Both the position numbers and the translations under genes were made by a program. A model generated the notes under the pieces. The model saw nothing but the letters and a program-made list of their open reading frames with translations. It had not been told where the DNA came from and made no database searches. A stretch of DNA of 64,000 bases from Gammaproteobacteria bacterium. GTDB taxonomy: Bacteria; Pseudomonadota; Gammaproteobacteria; UBA4575. The stretch covers positions 62,001 to 126,000 of the forward strand of contig JANQOB010000002.1 of the NCBI GenBank assembly GCA_028279275.1. The letters are read 5' to 3'. Every line of letters begins with the position of its first letter. Position 1 is the first letter of the stretch. This document shows, piece by piece, positions 8,324 to 17,630 of this stretch.

Positions 8324-9463
8324 TTGAAAAATAATTCACACATCACTATTGGTTATTCAATAAAAACGAATCTTGAATGCGCATTAGATGAAGTTATAAA
8401 ACAAGTAGATTGTGATAGTGCAGGTTTAACTTTTTGTTTTTTTTCTGGGTATAAAATTACAGAACTTTCTGATTTAAATCTTGCTAGATGGTTACCAAAT
8501 GGAATTGTAGTGGCGTGCACAGGTGCAGCTGTTATTACTTCAAAGAGTTATCCAAAAAAAGGTGTTGTTGTAACGTGTATTTCTAGCACTGTAATCACAG
8601 CAGTTTCAGACAGCATTACTACAGATGACACATTGCGTTTATCAAATATACGAGAGAAGGTGAGACGATTGAGCAGAAATTTAGAAAGCAAAATTGGAGT
8701 AATACCATTTAAAGATGTTTTTGCAGTTTTGTTAATGGATGGTACACAAAACAGTGAAGAAAAAGTAACAAGTGCTATAGGCAGTCAATTGCGAGGAATT
8801 CCACTCTGCGGTGGATCAGCAACAGACAGCATGCAATTCAAAGCAAATGCAATTTACTCAAATGGTGAATGGCTAGATGGAGATAGCGCGCTTGTACTTG
8901 CACATACAAACTTAGCTTTTGAAGTCTTTTCAACACATCATTACACAAGTATGTATGAAAGTATTGTAATTAGCAGTGCTGATCCCTCGAATAGAAAAGT
9001 GCTCGAAATAAACGGGCAACCAGCCGCGCAAGAATATGCAAGACTAGTTGGGTGCGAAATAGAAGAGCTCACACCAGATATACTTTCTCAGTATGCAATG
9101 TTGGTTATTATTGGTGGACGACAGTATGTTAGAAGCGTAGCACGTGCAAACTCAGATGGTTCTCTGACATTTTCATGTGCAGTTGATGAGGGTGTAGTCA
9201 TGCATTTTGCGAGAAGTACAGAAATGGTAAAGAACATAGAACAGACACTTGATCGAGTAAAGTCACACATCGGAGAGTTGGAATTAGTATTAGGCTTCAA
9301 CTGTGCTTATCGTGAGCTTGAAATGCGACGAGCCGGATTAACAAAAAAAATTCTAAAAATATTCCGTCAGAATAATGTTGTCGGATTTAGCGCATATGGC
9401 GAACAAATTAATTCAGTGCATGTCAACCAAACATTTACTGGAATAGCATTAAGTCATACATAA
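8324..9463 (+). CDS. FIST-domain sensory protein, NosP-like
   Basis: A 379-residue cytoplasmic protein with a FIST_N region (about 25-225) and a FIST_C region (about 235-365), the full length of the family. In Pseudomonas the FIST protein NosP (PA1975) binds heme and nitric oxide and inhibits the kinase NahK encoded beside it. The kinase here starts 1 base after this stop codon, the same arrangement. FIST domains can also bind small ligands such as amino acids, so NO sensing is an inference. The start is TTG, with no strong ribosome site, and the gene is divergent from the monooxygenase. Confidence 0.8.
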   Translation: MKNNSHITIGYSIKTNLECALDEVIKQVDCDSAGLTFCFFSGYKITELSDLNLARWLPNGIVVACTGAAVITSKSYPKKGVVVTCISSTVITAVSDSITTDDTLRLSNIREKVRRLSRNLESKIGVIPFKDVFAVLLMDGTQNSEEKVTSAIGSQLRGIPLCGGSATDSMQFKANAIYSNGEWLDGDSALVLAHTNLAFEVFSTHHYTSMYESIVISSADPSNRKVLEINGQPAAQEYARLVGCEIEELTPDILSQYAMLVIIGGRQYVRSVARANSDGSLTFSCAVDEGVVMHFARSTEMVKNIEQTLDRVKSHIGELELVLGFNCAYRELEMRRAGLTKKILKIFRQNNVVGFSAYGEQINSVHVNQTFTGIALSHT

Positions 9464-9464
9464 A

Positions 9465-10904
9465 ATGGTTAAAACAAAAGATAATATAAAGAATAATTTT
9501 ACTAGTAGCAATTTAGAAGAAGAAATTATCAGGCTACAAAAAGTAAATGCGGCCTTGATTTCTAGAGTAGAGCGCGAAGCAGCTAGTAAAACAGAATCAG
9601 CGTATTCTATGTTTGAAACTGCTGCAACGCTTGAAGCGGCTGTGGAGCAACGCACAACGGAATTGCTGCATGTCAATGAGCTTCTTAGGAAAGAAATTGA
9701 TCGTAGAGAGGATATTGAAAAACAATTAAAACACGCAAAGGAAGATGCTGAGAAAGCTAACAAAAACAAAACACAATTTTTAGTAGCAGTGAGTCATGAT
9801 TTGAATCAGCCGCTTACTGCTGCGCATTTGATGGCCGGATCTATATTAGAAGAATTAGAGTCTCGTGCTCCCAATAGTGAATCATTATTGTTATATGCAA
9901 AACGTGTTTCTACGTCGCTTGAAACAATGGAGAACTTGCTAAATAGCTTAGTAGATATATCGAAGCTTGAGGCAGGAGTAGTAGAAACAAATGTAACAGA
10001 TTTTCCAATAACAAATATCCTTAAACAATTAGATACTGAATACAGTCTTCAAGCCAAAAAATGTGGGATAACATTTCGATATATCCCTTCTTCGGCGATC
10101 GTGCGAAGTGATTTAGAGCTTTTAGGTAGAGTGCTTAGAAATTTTATTTCTAATTCTTTGAGATACACATCAAAAGGTAAAATTTTGTTAGGTTGTAGAA
10201 GACAAAAAGATTTTCTCAAGATAGAAGTGTGGGATACAGGTACTGGAATTCCGAAAAATGAATTGAAAAATATTTTCAAAGAATTTCGGCAATTACCAAA
10301 TGCTAGCAAGAGTAGTGAAAAAGGACTTGGTCTTGGCTTAGCAATTGTAGAAAGAATTGCTCGAATTTTAAATATTAAAGTCACAGTTAGATCAGTAGCA
10401 AAGAAAGGTTCTGTGTTTTCAGTTGAGGTACCATATGGCAATCCTTCTTTGGCGTTAGAAAATAAAATGAGCAATCAAATTTTCCGTGCTAATGAAAATT
10501 TCTATAACAAACAAGTATTCTTGGTTGAAGATAACAAACCATCGCTCGAGGCACTAAAAACAACATTAGAAGGCTGGGGTTGTGAAATTATAGCGACAAC
10601 ATCATTTAAAGAAGCGAAAGTAAAAATAAAAAAAATGAAACAGCTTGAGCCAGATTTAATCATTGCAGATTATCATTTAGACGAGAAAACAAATGGTATA
10701 GAAGTTCTAAAATACCTTAAAAACAATCATCGTATTACTTGTCCTGGATTGATCGTGACGAGTGATCAATCGACAAAAATTAGACGACTAATAGAGGGTG
10801 ATGGTTATCATTTTATGTATAAGCCGATTAAACCTGCAAAACTCAGAGCATTTTTAAATCACACTCTAAGTGATAGCCTCACTGTTGGGAGTCATTATTC
10901 CTAA
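9465..10904 (+). CDS. Hybrid sensor histidine kinase, NahK/ErcS'-like
   Basis: A 479-residue cytoplasmic kinase without membrane segments. A coiled coil (about 17-102) leads into HisKA with phospho-acceptor His111 (AVSHDLNQPLTAA). The ATPase domain follows: N-box NFISNSLRYT at 226-235, G1 DTGTGIP at 257-263, and G2 GLGLGLAI at 287-294. A C-terminal receiver has Asp402 (LIIADYHL). Architecture and the HDLNQPL sequence match NahK/ErcS' of Pseudomonas, which pair with FIST proteins and LuxR regulators of alcohol oxidation. It follows the FIST gene with a 1-base gap, so they are co-transcribed. Its 3' end overlaps the opposing response regulator by 39 bases. Confidence 0.9.
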   Translation: MVKTKDNIKNNFTSSNLEEEIIRLQKVNAALISRVEREAASKTESAYSMFETAATLEAAVEQRTTELLHVNELLRKEIDRREDIEKQLKHAKEDAEKANKNKTQFLVAVSHDLNQPLTAAHLMAGSILEELESRAPNSESLLLYAKRVSTSLETMENLLNSLVDISKLEAGVVETNVTDFPITNILKQLDTEYSLQAKKCGITFRYIPSSAIVRSDLELLGRVLRNFISNSLRYTSKGKILLGCRRQKDFLKIEVWDTGTGIPKNELKNIFKEFRQLPNASKSSEKGLGLGLAIVERIARILNIKVTVRSVAKKGSVFSVEVPYGNPSLALENKMSNQIFRANENFYNKQVFLVEDNKPSLEALKTTLEGWGCEIIATTSFKEAKVKIKKMKQLEPDLIIADYHLDEKTNGIEVLKYLKNNHRITCPGLIVTSDQSTKIRRLIEGDGYHFMYKPIKPAKLRAFLNHTLSDSLTVGSHYS

Positions 10905-11507
10905 TTGTTTTGCCGCAAGCACTGCTTCAACTCGATTACGTACTTTGAGAACACGAAATATAGCCGCAACATGCGACTTTACTGTCCACTCGCTAATTTG
11001 CAACTCATGGGCGATCTGTTTGTTAGAATAGCCCAGTAATACATACTCTAACACTGCACTTTGTCTTTTGGTAAGTGTAAAAGCATCATCATTCGTCTCT
11101 GTTGCTCCATAATCTATTAATTGTTGTGGAACAAACACGCCACCTGATAATACGAGCTGAATAGCTTGAGAGATGACTTCACGCGAAGTTGATTTTGGGA
11201 TAAAACCAGAGGCGCCACAACGTAGTGCGCTTTGAACAGTTTCATTGTCTTCGATATGGGAAACTACAACTATGGGCGTCGTAGGAGTGTGTGTTCTTAA
11301 AGAAATAAGCGCGCTGAGGCCCTCAACTCCTGGGAGTTTCAAATCTAGTAAAATTAAATCGAAATCAGACTTTGAGACAAAATCAAGAGCAGTATTAAAG
11401 TCACCAGCTTCACTATAAATTACATCCGAAAGACTGCCTTCCAAGACGCTTCGAAGCGCATCTCTTACTAAAGGATGATCATCTACTATTAATATATTTC
11501 GATTCAT
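10866..11507 (-). CDS. LuxR/NarL-family response regulator (ErbR/AgmR-like)
   Basis: A 213-residue two-domain regulator. The receiver (about 3-118) has the acidic pair at 9-10, phospho-acceptor Asp55 (LILLDLKLPG) and Lys near 104. The LuxR-type HTH spans about 143-205 (LTKRQSAVLEYVLLGYSNKQ, then WTVKSHVAAIF). ErbR/AgmR proteins of this type switch on alcohol-oxidation genes in pseudomonads. Its partner is probably the kinase whose gene converges on it. Its likely targets are the promoters at 14.1 and 19.7 kb, which share an inverted repeat; a related half lies in this gene's own upstream region at 11602-11618. Confidence 0.9.
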   Translation of the reverse strand: MNRNILIVDDHPLVRDALRSVLEGSLSDVIYSEAGDFNTALDFVSKSDFDLILLDLKLPGVEGLSALISLRTHTPTTPIVVVSHIEDNETVQSALRCGASGFIPKSTSREVISQAIQLVLSGGVFVPQQLIDYGATETNDDAFTLTKRQSAVLEYVLLGYSNKQIAHELQISEWTVKSHVAAIFRVLKVRNRVEAVLAAKQLGIMTPNSEAIT

Positions 11508-11601
11508 AGTTTATTTATTTGATTAGTTTTTATGAATCAGTTCATACAATCATGGTAATAATACTAACACTAATAGGTGTGTTAGATCCAAAACTGTTGA
11601 T

Positions 11602-11618
11602 ACTTATTAGCCATTGAA
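11602..11618. promoter_or_regulatory. Candidate operator, partial copy (third member)
   Basis: ACTTATTAGCCATTGAA matches 16 of 17 bases of the operator candidate found upstream of the aldehyde dehydrogenase and GMC operons, but the second arm (ACTAA) is lost. It lies between the divergent response regulator and OsmC genes, so it could serve either. Confidence 0.45.
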
Positions 11619-11805
11619 AAAGCATGTATTTAGGACAAGATGTATGAAATTAACTGTTTTAACGGAAATAGAGAGATTCGATAGTAAGCTTTAAAGGAAT
11701 TTATGAATGAAAAGAACATCATATAGTTTGCGGCCATTATCAATTTTAAATTTCAGTTGAAACCAATGCTAAGAAATTTTAAATACTAATTTGAGGAAAA
11801 ATATA

Positions 11806-12342
11806 ATGTCGCAAGAGGAAATTAAAAATGCGATTGAAAAAATAATTGAGAATGTAAATGCATCACCAACTGCAGGAAAGTTTAAATATAAAGTTGAAAC
11901 TGAATTAGAAGAAAAAGTTCGATGCAAGGCAACCGTAAGAAGATTCCCTGAAATTATCATAGATGAACCAAAAGCGTTTGGCGGCACTGACTTGGGGGCA
12001 AGCCCAGTTGAAATGATACTAGTGGCATTGGGCGCTTGTCATGAAATTATGTATTCGGCTTTAGCCTCTTTAATGGGGATCAAATTAACAAAATGTAAAG
12101 TGAGCCTTCAAGCTGATCTTGATGTTCGTGGTTTGTTAGGTATGGGAAAGGACGAAGGTATACCTCCTGGTTTTACAAAAATTTATTACCAAACATTTAT
12201 TGAAAGTCCTGATTCTAGCGAGAAATTAAATGAATTAAGCAATGCAGTAAATGAGCAGTGCCCAGTATTAGACATGTTAATGCGTAAAGTAGATATTTCT
12301 AAACAATTGACAATAAATGGTGTAACTTCTGAGGCAGCGTGA
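11806..12342 (+). CDS. OsmC/Ohr-family protein
   Basis: A 178-residue OsmC-like protein; the ATG at 11806 is chosen over the upstream TTG at 11791 because GAGGA lies 9 bases before it. The two family cysteines are visible: Cys78 in LVALGACHEIMYSA and Cys152 in NEQCPVLDML. In OsmC/Ohr these reduce organic hydroperoxides. It sits just before the thiolase-like and DUF35 genes, 44 bases away, and may be in their transcript. A detoxifying role during alcohol or aldehyde oxidation is plausible. Family assignment is secure; substrate unknown. Confidence 0.85.
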   Translation: MSQEEIKNAIEKIIENVNASPTAGKFKYKVETELEEKVRCKATVRRFPEIIIDEPKAFGGTDLGASPVEMILVALGACHEIMYSALASLMGIKLTKCKVSLQADLDVRGLLGMGKDEGIPPGFTKIYYQTFIESPDSSEKLNELSNAVNEQCPVLDMLMRKVDISKQLTINGVTSEAA

Positions 12343-12386
12343 ATATGTAATAAATACTTTTTCTCGAAATGCTAAAGATTTTTTAA

Positions 12387-13547
12387 ATGAAAGCAAAGAA
12401 ATCTTATGGATCAATCGTAGGTATAGGTGAGTTACAACCAAGCCGTCTTACTTATGGGCGAACAACTCTGGAGATGATTGCAGAAGTTTCTAAACTTGCA
12501 GTATTAGATGCGGGATTAGAACCAGGCCATATTGATGGACTATTGGTTGGGCCTCAAGTCGGAGAAACCCCACAGCATGTGCCTGCTACGGTATGCGAAT
12601 ATTTAGGTATAAAGCCCAAAATGGCTAATGTTGTGGATCTTGGTGGCGCATCTGCAGCAGGAATGGTTTGGCGTGCTGCAGCAGCAATCAATGCTGGTAT
12701 GTGCGAAGTGGTTCTATGTGTTTTAGCCAATATTCGTGAAGAAATACCTGCACGTTCACCTAATCGAAATCCAATTCGTGAATTTGATGTGCCATTTGGT
12801 GCTTCAGGTGCAAATACTTCTTATGCATTATTAATGCAGGCACATATGGCAAAATTTGGATCGACTGCAGAAGATTTTGCAACTATTGCAATGTGGGCGC
12901 GTAGGAACGCACAGTTAAATCCCAGTGCTATCTTTTATGATAAACCTGCAGAATTAGAGGACATTTTAAATTCTCCTATGATTGCATCACCTTTACACCT
13001 TCTAGAGATTGTGATGCCAGTTGCTGGAGGGGAGGCAGTAATTGTTGTATCAGCAGAATTTGCTAAGAAACTGGGTAAACCTACTGTGCATTTATTGGGT
13101 GCGGGAGAAAAAATTACTCATCGTTCGGTTTCGCAGTCGCCTAGTTTAACCTCTGGCCCACTAAAAAATGCGATAGCAAATGCTTTTGAACAATCTAAAA
13201 CTCAAGCAAAAGAGATGAGTTTATTATCTTTATATGATTGTTATACGGTATTAGTGGCCATAACAATTGAAGATGCAGGGCTTTGTGCGCCTGGTGAGTT
13301 TGGTAAGTGGATAAGAGACAAGGATCTTGGGCATACTGGAGATATGTCATTAAATACGCACGGTGGCCAATTAGGATTTGGGCAACCCGATTTAGCGGGC
13401 GGAATGACACATATAGTAGAAGCTGTAAGACAGCTTCGTGGAGAAGCAGATAATCGCCAAATAAAAGATGCTATGACTGCATTGGTAACCGGAAATGGTG
13501 CGACCATGAGTGAGGCGACCGCATTAGTTTTAGGAGCGGAGCTATGA
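12387..13547 (+). CDS. Thiolase-like protein without the N-terminal catalytic cysteine (SCP2/Ltp2 type)
   Basis: A 386-residue thiolase-superfamily protein. True thiolases have a nucleophilic Cys in a C-A-S-G motif about 85-90 residues in; here the equivalent is DLGGASAAGM (about 84-93), with no Cys. The C-terminal CxG motif is also changed (TGNGATMSEA, near 370), while an NTHGG motif remains near 327. This pattern fits the SCP2-thiolase group that includes the retro-aldolase Ltp2, which works with a DUF35 protein to cleave side-chain beta-hydroxyacyl-CoAs. The next gene is a DUF35 protein overlapping by 4 bases (ATGA). Aldol cleavage is therefore more likely than beta-keto thiolysis, as an inference. 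Confidence 0.8.
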   Translation: MKAKKSYGSIVGIGELQPSRLTYGRTTLEMIAEVSKLAVLDAGLEPGHIDGLLVGPQVGETPQHVPATVCEYLGIKPKMANVVDLGGASAAGMVWRAAAAINAGMCEVVLCVLANIREEIPARSPNRNPIREFDVPFGASGANTSYALLMQAHMAKFGSTAEDFATIAMWARRNAQLNPSAIFYDKPAELEDILNSPMIASPLHLLEIVMPVAGGEAVIVVSAEFAKKLGKPTVHLLGAGEKITHRSVSQSPSLTSGPLKNAIANAFEQSKTQAKEMSLLSLYDCYTVLVAITIEDAGLCAPGEFGKWIRDKDLGHTGDMSLNTHGGQLGFGQPDLAGGMTHIVEAVRQLRGEADNRQIKDAMTALVTGNGATMSEATALVLGAEL

Positions 13548-13960
13548 CTGTTGATTTAAGTTCGCTAAGTACACCAGGGCCAACAATTACTCAAACAACT
13601 GCACCATTTTGGGAAGCTGCACAAAATGGGAAGCTCGTATTTCAATACTGTAAAGATTGTGGTGAATCAGTTTTATATCCGCGCAAAATATGTCCATTTT
13701 GTTGGAGCCATAATTTAATTTGGAAGAGCGCATCTGGAAAAGGTGAATTAAAGTCATTTTCTGTCGTGCACAAGCCTGGACATCCTGCTTGGATACCAGC
13801 TGCACCTTTTGTTGTAGGCCTGGTTCAACTTTTTGAGGGGCCTACAATACTCAGTTTTATTATTACAGAGCCGCGATACTCTTGTAGTGTTGGGCAAAAG
13901 TTAGAGCTTGCGCCCACAAATATCAGTGGAAGAGTGCTGCCTGCTTTTAAACCAGTTTAA
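13544..13960 (+). CDS. DUF35 OB-fold/zinc-ribbon partner of the thiolase-like protein
   Basis: A 138-residue protein. A rubredoxin-like zinc ribbon has Cys36, Cys39, Cys50 and Cys53 (YCKDCGE, KICPFCW), followed by the OB-fold (about 65-130, SFSVVHKPGHPAWIPAAPF). DUF35 proteins such as ChsH2 form obligate complexes with SCP2-thiolase partners and help bind acyl-CoA. The ATG overlaps the TGA of the thiolase-like gene, so the pair is translationally coupled. Confidence 0.9.
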   Translation: MTVDLSSLSTPGPTITQTTAPFWEAAQNGKLVFQYCKDCGESVLYPRKICPFCWSHNLIWKSASGKGELKSFSVVHKPGHPAWIPAAPFVVGLVQLFEGPTILSFIITEPRYSCSVGQKLELAPTNISGRVLPAFKPV

Positions 13961-14152
13961 ATTTGTTGAGATGAGATTGCTTGACAGCAATGGAATTATA
14001 ATTGAAAGCAAACTTTAGCTGCTGAAATTTCTCTATTTAAATTTACTAATCGTATATTTATTTAAATACCTTATTTCTATAAGGTTTCATATCAACAACT
14101 TGAATCTTCAATTAGGTTATCACTCATACTTTTGGGTGAGTTGAACCTCATT

Positions 14153-14181
14153 AGATCGCACTTATTAGTCATTGAACTAAT
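14153..14181. promoter_or_regulatory. Shared operator candidate upstream of the aldehyde dehydrogenase gene
   Basis: A 29-base stretch here is identical to 19704-19732 upstream of the GMC dehydrogenase. Its core TTAGTCATTGAACTAA is an inverted repeat (TTAGT-N6-ACTAA). Similarity extends outward to about 14125-14200 (CTTTTGGGTGA, TACGTCAA). It lies 64 bases before the start codon, in a 284-base gap without genes. The neighbouring LuxR-type regulator is the natural candidate to bind it. Confidence 0.7.
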
Positions 14182-14244
14182 AATGGCATACGTCAATATA
14201 ACTACAAATCTACCTCTAAAATAAATACAAATGCGAGGAATGAA

Positions 14245-15705
14245 TTGGCAGATCAATCTCAAATGATACAACTATTCAATAGTTTAAATAATGCGTTTTA
14301 TATTGATGGTAAATTCGTGGAACCTGTTGGACGTGAACGGATAAATCTTATAAATCCAGCAACCGAAGAAGTTATTGGTGACATCGCTATTGCATCTGAA
14401 ACTGATGTGGATCATGCCGTAAGTTCTGCGAGAAAAGCATTTCGTAGTTATGGGAAAACTTCTAGAGATGATCGTGTTGCATTATTGGAAAGTATTCTCA
14501 AAACATACGATGCTCATGCCGAAGAATTTGCACAATGTATGACGCTCGAAATGGGAACTCCGATTACATTTTCACGTGACATACAAACTTGGATTGGGCG
14601 TGCACACCTCGAAGTTAATATCGATGTTCTTAAATCCTTTAACGAAACTTCTACAGTTGGTAAAACAAAAGTAATACATGAGCCAATTGGTGTTTGTGGA
14701 TTAATCACACCGTGGAATTGGCCAAACTTACAAGTTATTACTAAGGTAGCACCAGCAATTGCGGCAGGATGCACAATTGTTCTGAAACCAAGCGAATTTT
14801 CGTCTGTTAGCGCGCTTTTGTTTGCCCAAATGATGGATGAGGCTGGTGTGCCAGCGGGTGTATTTAATTTGTTAACTGGTGACGGTGCAACTACGGGTAC
14901 AGCTATATCAACACATCCAGGAATTGATATGGTTTCATTTACAGGTTCAACGCGTGCAGGAGTTTTAGTTGCTAAAAATGCTGCTGACACAGTAAAACGT
15001 GTACATCAGGAATTAGGTGGTAAGTCAGCAAACATTATTTTGGAGGATGCTGATCTTAAAACTGCTGTGAGCAAAGGTGTTGCTGCTTGTTATTTGAATA
15101 ATGGGCAGTCATGTAGCGCACCAACTCGTATGTTTGTTCCAAAACATTTATTGCCTCAAGCCGAAGAAATTGCAAAAGAAACGGCAGAGTCTTTCAATGT
15201 AGGCTCGCCTTATGATGAATCAACTGAATATGGACCTGTTGTTAATAGTAAACAGTTTGACCATGTTTCAAATTTAATACAATGTGGTATTGATGAAGGC
15301 GCTAAACTTATTACAGGTGGTGTGGGGCGTCCGGATGGATTGGATAAAGGATATTATATTAAACCGACTGTATTCTCATCTGTCACACAAGAAATGACGA
15401 TTGCAAATGAAGAAATTTTTGGCACGGTACTTTCAATTCACCCATATGATGATGTTGATCAAGCAGTTGAAATGGCAAATGATTCGCAATACGGTCTCGC
15501 GGCGTATGTACAATCCGCAGATGTTGAAAAAGCTAGAGAAATAGCTTCAAAACTCGAAGCAGGTGATGTGTATATAAATTACCCTGAAGGTGATCTTGCT
15601 GCTCCATTTGGAGGCTATAAAAGATCAGGAAATGGAAGGGAGTATGGGGAATATGGATTAGAAGCTTTTCAAGAGGTAAAAGCAATATTTGAAGATGTAG
15701 CGTAA
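14245..15705 (+). CDS. NAD(P)-dependent aldehyde dehydrogenase
   Basis: A 486-residue member of the ALDH superfamily, full length. Catalytic Cys290 lies in NNGQSCSAPTRM and the general base Glu256 in HQELGGKSANI; the PWNWP motif (156-160) and the cofactor loop FTGSTRAG (232-239) are intact. It oxidises an aldehyde to the acid in the cytoplasm, here probably the product of the GMC alcohol dehydrogenase. The start is TTG with GCGAGGA just upstream; no in-frame ATG occurs before codon 7. It begins the transcript driven from the 14.15-kb operator and is followed by the ABC importer genes. Confidence 0.92.
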   Translation: MADQSQMIQLFNSLNNAFYIDGKFVEPVGRERINLINPATEEVIGDIAIASETDVDHAVSSARKAFRSYGKTSRDDRVALLESILKTYDAHAEEFAQCMTLEMGTPITFSRDIQTWIGRAHLEVNIDVLKSFNETSTVGKTKVIHEPIGVCGLITPWNWPNLQVITKVAPAIAAGCTIVLKPSEFSSVSALLFAQMMDEAGVPAGVFNLLTGDGATTGTAISTHPGIDMVSFTGSTRAGVLVAKNAADTVKRVHQELGGKSANIILEDADLKTAVSKGVAACYLNNGQSCSAPTRMFVPKHLLPQAEEIAKETAESFNVGSPYDESTEYGPVVNSKQFDHVSNLIQCGIDEGAKLITGGVGRPDGLDKGYYIKPTVFSSVTQEMTIANEEIFGTVLSIHPYDDVDQAVEMANDSQYGLAAYVQSADVEKAREIASKLEAGDVYINYPEGDLAAPFGGYKRSGNGREYGEYGLEAFQEVKAIFEDVA

Positions 15706-15860
15706 GTGCTTATTTACAATTAGTATCTAAGTCACACTTAATGAAAAGGATACTGGATGTCTTGTGAATTATGAAAGCCTGCTAATTAGATTTCTTACCT
15801 TTTTACCTGCAGATATCTTAAGTATTCAATCTTATACAATTCACAAGAAGAGCTGTCGAC

Positions 15861-16649
15861 ATGGTTGATTCTGTTTCAGATCATGAACGAATTCTAGATG
15901 TTTCTAACGTATCTCTTTCATTTAAAGGTGTAAAGGCGATATCTGATTTTTCCTTTTTTGTACGTAAGGGAGAGATTTGTTCGTTGATCGGGCCAAATGG
16001 AGCAGGCAAAAGTTCAATGCTGAATATTCTAAACGGTGTGTATGTGCCTGATTCAGGTGAGATCGTCTTTAATGGCAAACATTTTAAGAAAATGGAACCG
16101 TTAAAAGCTGCACACATGGGGATAGGACGCACTTTTCAAAACAATGCTCTTTTTCCAAAAATGAGCGTGCTTGACAATGTCATGTCAGGTCTCTCAAAAA
16201 ATGTCAAAGTTAATTTTTTTGAGTATGCACTGAAATTACCACGCGCTCGAAGAGCAGAAAAGGAGTTTCAAGAAAAATCTGAAGAAATGTTGAAGTTTCT
16301 TGAATTGCAAGATTATCGAGACTCAATCGTAGAAAATCTTGCATATGGAATTCAAAAAAGAGTGGGCTTGGCTCGTGCTTTAGTTGCTGAGCCGGAAATG
16401 TTGCTTTTAGATGAACCAATGGCAGGTATGAATAAAGAAGAAAAACTAGAAATGAGTGAGTTTGTCAGAAGCATTAACCGTGAACTTAATGTAACAGTTG
16501 TTTTAATTGAGCATGACATTGGTGTTGTCATGAATCTTTCTGATCATGTTGTAGTTCTTGAATATGGTAAAAAAATTGCCGATGGGTTACCTGCAGATGT
16601 TCAAAAAGATCCTATCGTCATTGCGGCTTATTTAGGCACGGTTCATTAG
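15861..16649 (+). CDS. Branched-chain-type ABC importer, ATPase 1 (LivG-like)
   Basis: A 262-residue ATPase of the hydrophobic amino-acid uptake (HAAT) ABC family. Walker A is GPNGAGKSS (44-52) and Walker B MLLLDEPMAG. The signature motif is degenerate (AYGIQKRVGLARAL in place of LSGGQ), which is common in LivG relatives. It is the first of four genes in the order livG-livH-livM-livF. The family imports branched amino acids, amides, urea and various carboxylates, so the name does not fix the substrate. The setting points to the compound oxidised by the surrounding dehydrogenases. Confidence 0.9.
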   Translation: MVDSVSDHERILDVSNVSLSFKGVKAISDFSFFVRKGEICSLIGPNGAGKSSMLNILNGVYVPDSGEIVFNGKHFKKMEPLKAAHMGIGRTFQNNALFPKMSVLDNVMSGLSKNVKVNFFEYALKLPRARRAEKEFQEKSEEMLKFLELQDYRDSIVENLAYGIQKRVGLARALVAEPEMLLLDEPMAGMNKEEKLEMSEFVRSINRELNVTVVLIEHDIGVVMNLSDHVVVLEYGKKIADGLPADVQKDPIVIAAYLGTVH

Positions 16650-16687
16650 TGAAGTTTTAATTTATTTAATTTTTTCGTGGTAGAAAG

Positions 16688-17569
16688 ATGACTTTATTTT
16701 TAGAAGCGCTTATTGGTGGGTTGCTCGCAGGCACAATGTACTCTTTAGTTGCAATTGGCTTTGTGCTTATTTTTAAAGCGAGTGGTGTCTTTAATTATGC
16801 GCAAGGAGCAATGCTATTGTTTTCGGCGTTGACATTAGTGTCTCTTAATGAATTTGGTTTTCCATTTTGGGCAGCACTAGTGATGACAATTATTATAACT
16901 GTTATCGGTGCAATTCTAATCGAGCGAATTGTATTACGGCCACTGGCGAACAGAAATGTTATGACGCTATTTATGGCAACGTTGGGACTTGCCTATGTCA
17001 TCGAAGGAATGGCTCAAGGGATCATGGGCGCAGAAATTCGTGGCTTTGACGTAGGTATAGAAGATCTTCCAATTTTCTGGGGTGATATTTTAATTAGCCA
17101 ATTTGATTTGGTCGCGGCAGCGGTTGCAATCACTATGGTGGCGATACTAGCACTCTTCTTTAACAAAACCCGTATTGGTATTTCTCTTCGTGCAGTAGCT
17201 GATGATACTGCAGCTGCACAAACGTTAGGTATAAATATAAACAGAATCTGGCAAATTGTTTGGGCTGTGGCAGCGCTTACAGGTTTGGTTGCTGGTATGG
17301 CTTGGGGAGCTCGACAAGGTATTTCTTTTACGCTTTCACTTGTTGTTTTGAAAGCCTTACCTGTTTTAATTATCGGTGGTTTTACCTCAATAGGAGGTGC
17401 GATTGTTGCCGGACTAATTGTGGGTGCAAGTGAAGCACTTGCTGAAACTTATATAGGAGTTCATATAGGTGGTGGCATTGTAACCTGGGTGGCTTATTTT
17501 GTTGCAATTGGTTTTCTTTTTTATCGTCCATCAGGATTATTTGGCGACATAGAAATTGAACGAGTCTAG
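16688..17569 (+). CDS. Branched-chain-type ABC importer, permease 1 (LivH-like)
   Basis: A 293-residue inner-membrane permease with about eight hydrophobic segments. The opening (FLEALIGGLLAGTMYSLVAI), the FNYAQG motif at about 36-41 and the late GGFTSIGGAIVAGLIVG block are standard for LivH. It follows the LivG-like ATPase by 38 bases and would pair with the LivM-like permease. Confidence 0.92.
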   Translation: MTLFLEALIGGLLAGTMYSLVAIGFVLIFKASGVFNYAQGAMLLFSALTLVSLNEFGFPFWAALVMTIIITVIGAILIERIVLRPLANRNVMTLFMATLGLAYVIEGMAQGIMGAEIRGFDVGIEDLPIFWGDILISQFDLVAAAVAITMVAILALFFNKTRIGISLRAVADDTAAAQTLGININRIWQIVWAVAALTGLVAGMAWGARQGISFTLSLVVLKALPVLIIGGFTSIGGAIVAGLIVGASEALAETYIGVHIGGGIVTWVAYFVAIGFLFYRPSGLFGDIEIERV

Positions 17570-17630
17570 CATTTATATGTATACAAAATAAAAAAGTTAT
17601 ATTCCTAGTTAAAAATAAATATAAGAAGAG

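Noticed and set aside
10049..10474. 141-codon minus-strand frame
   Set aside because: Antisense shadow of the histidine kinase ATPase domain.
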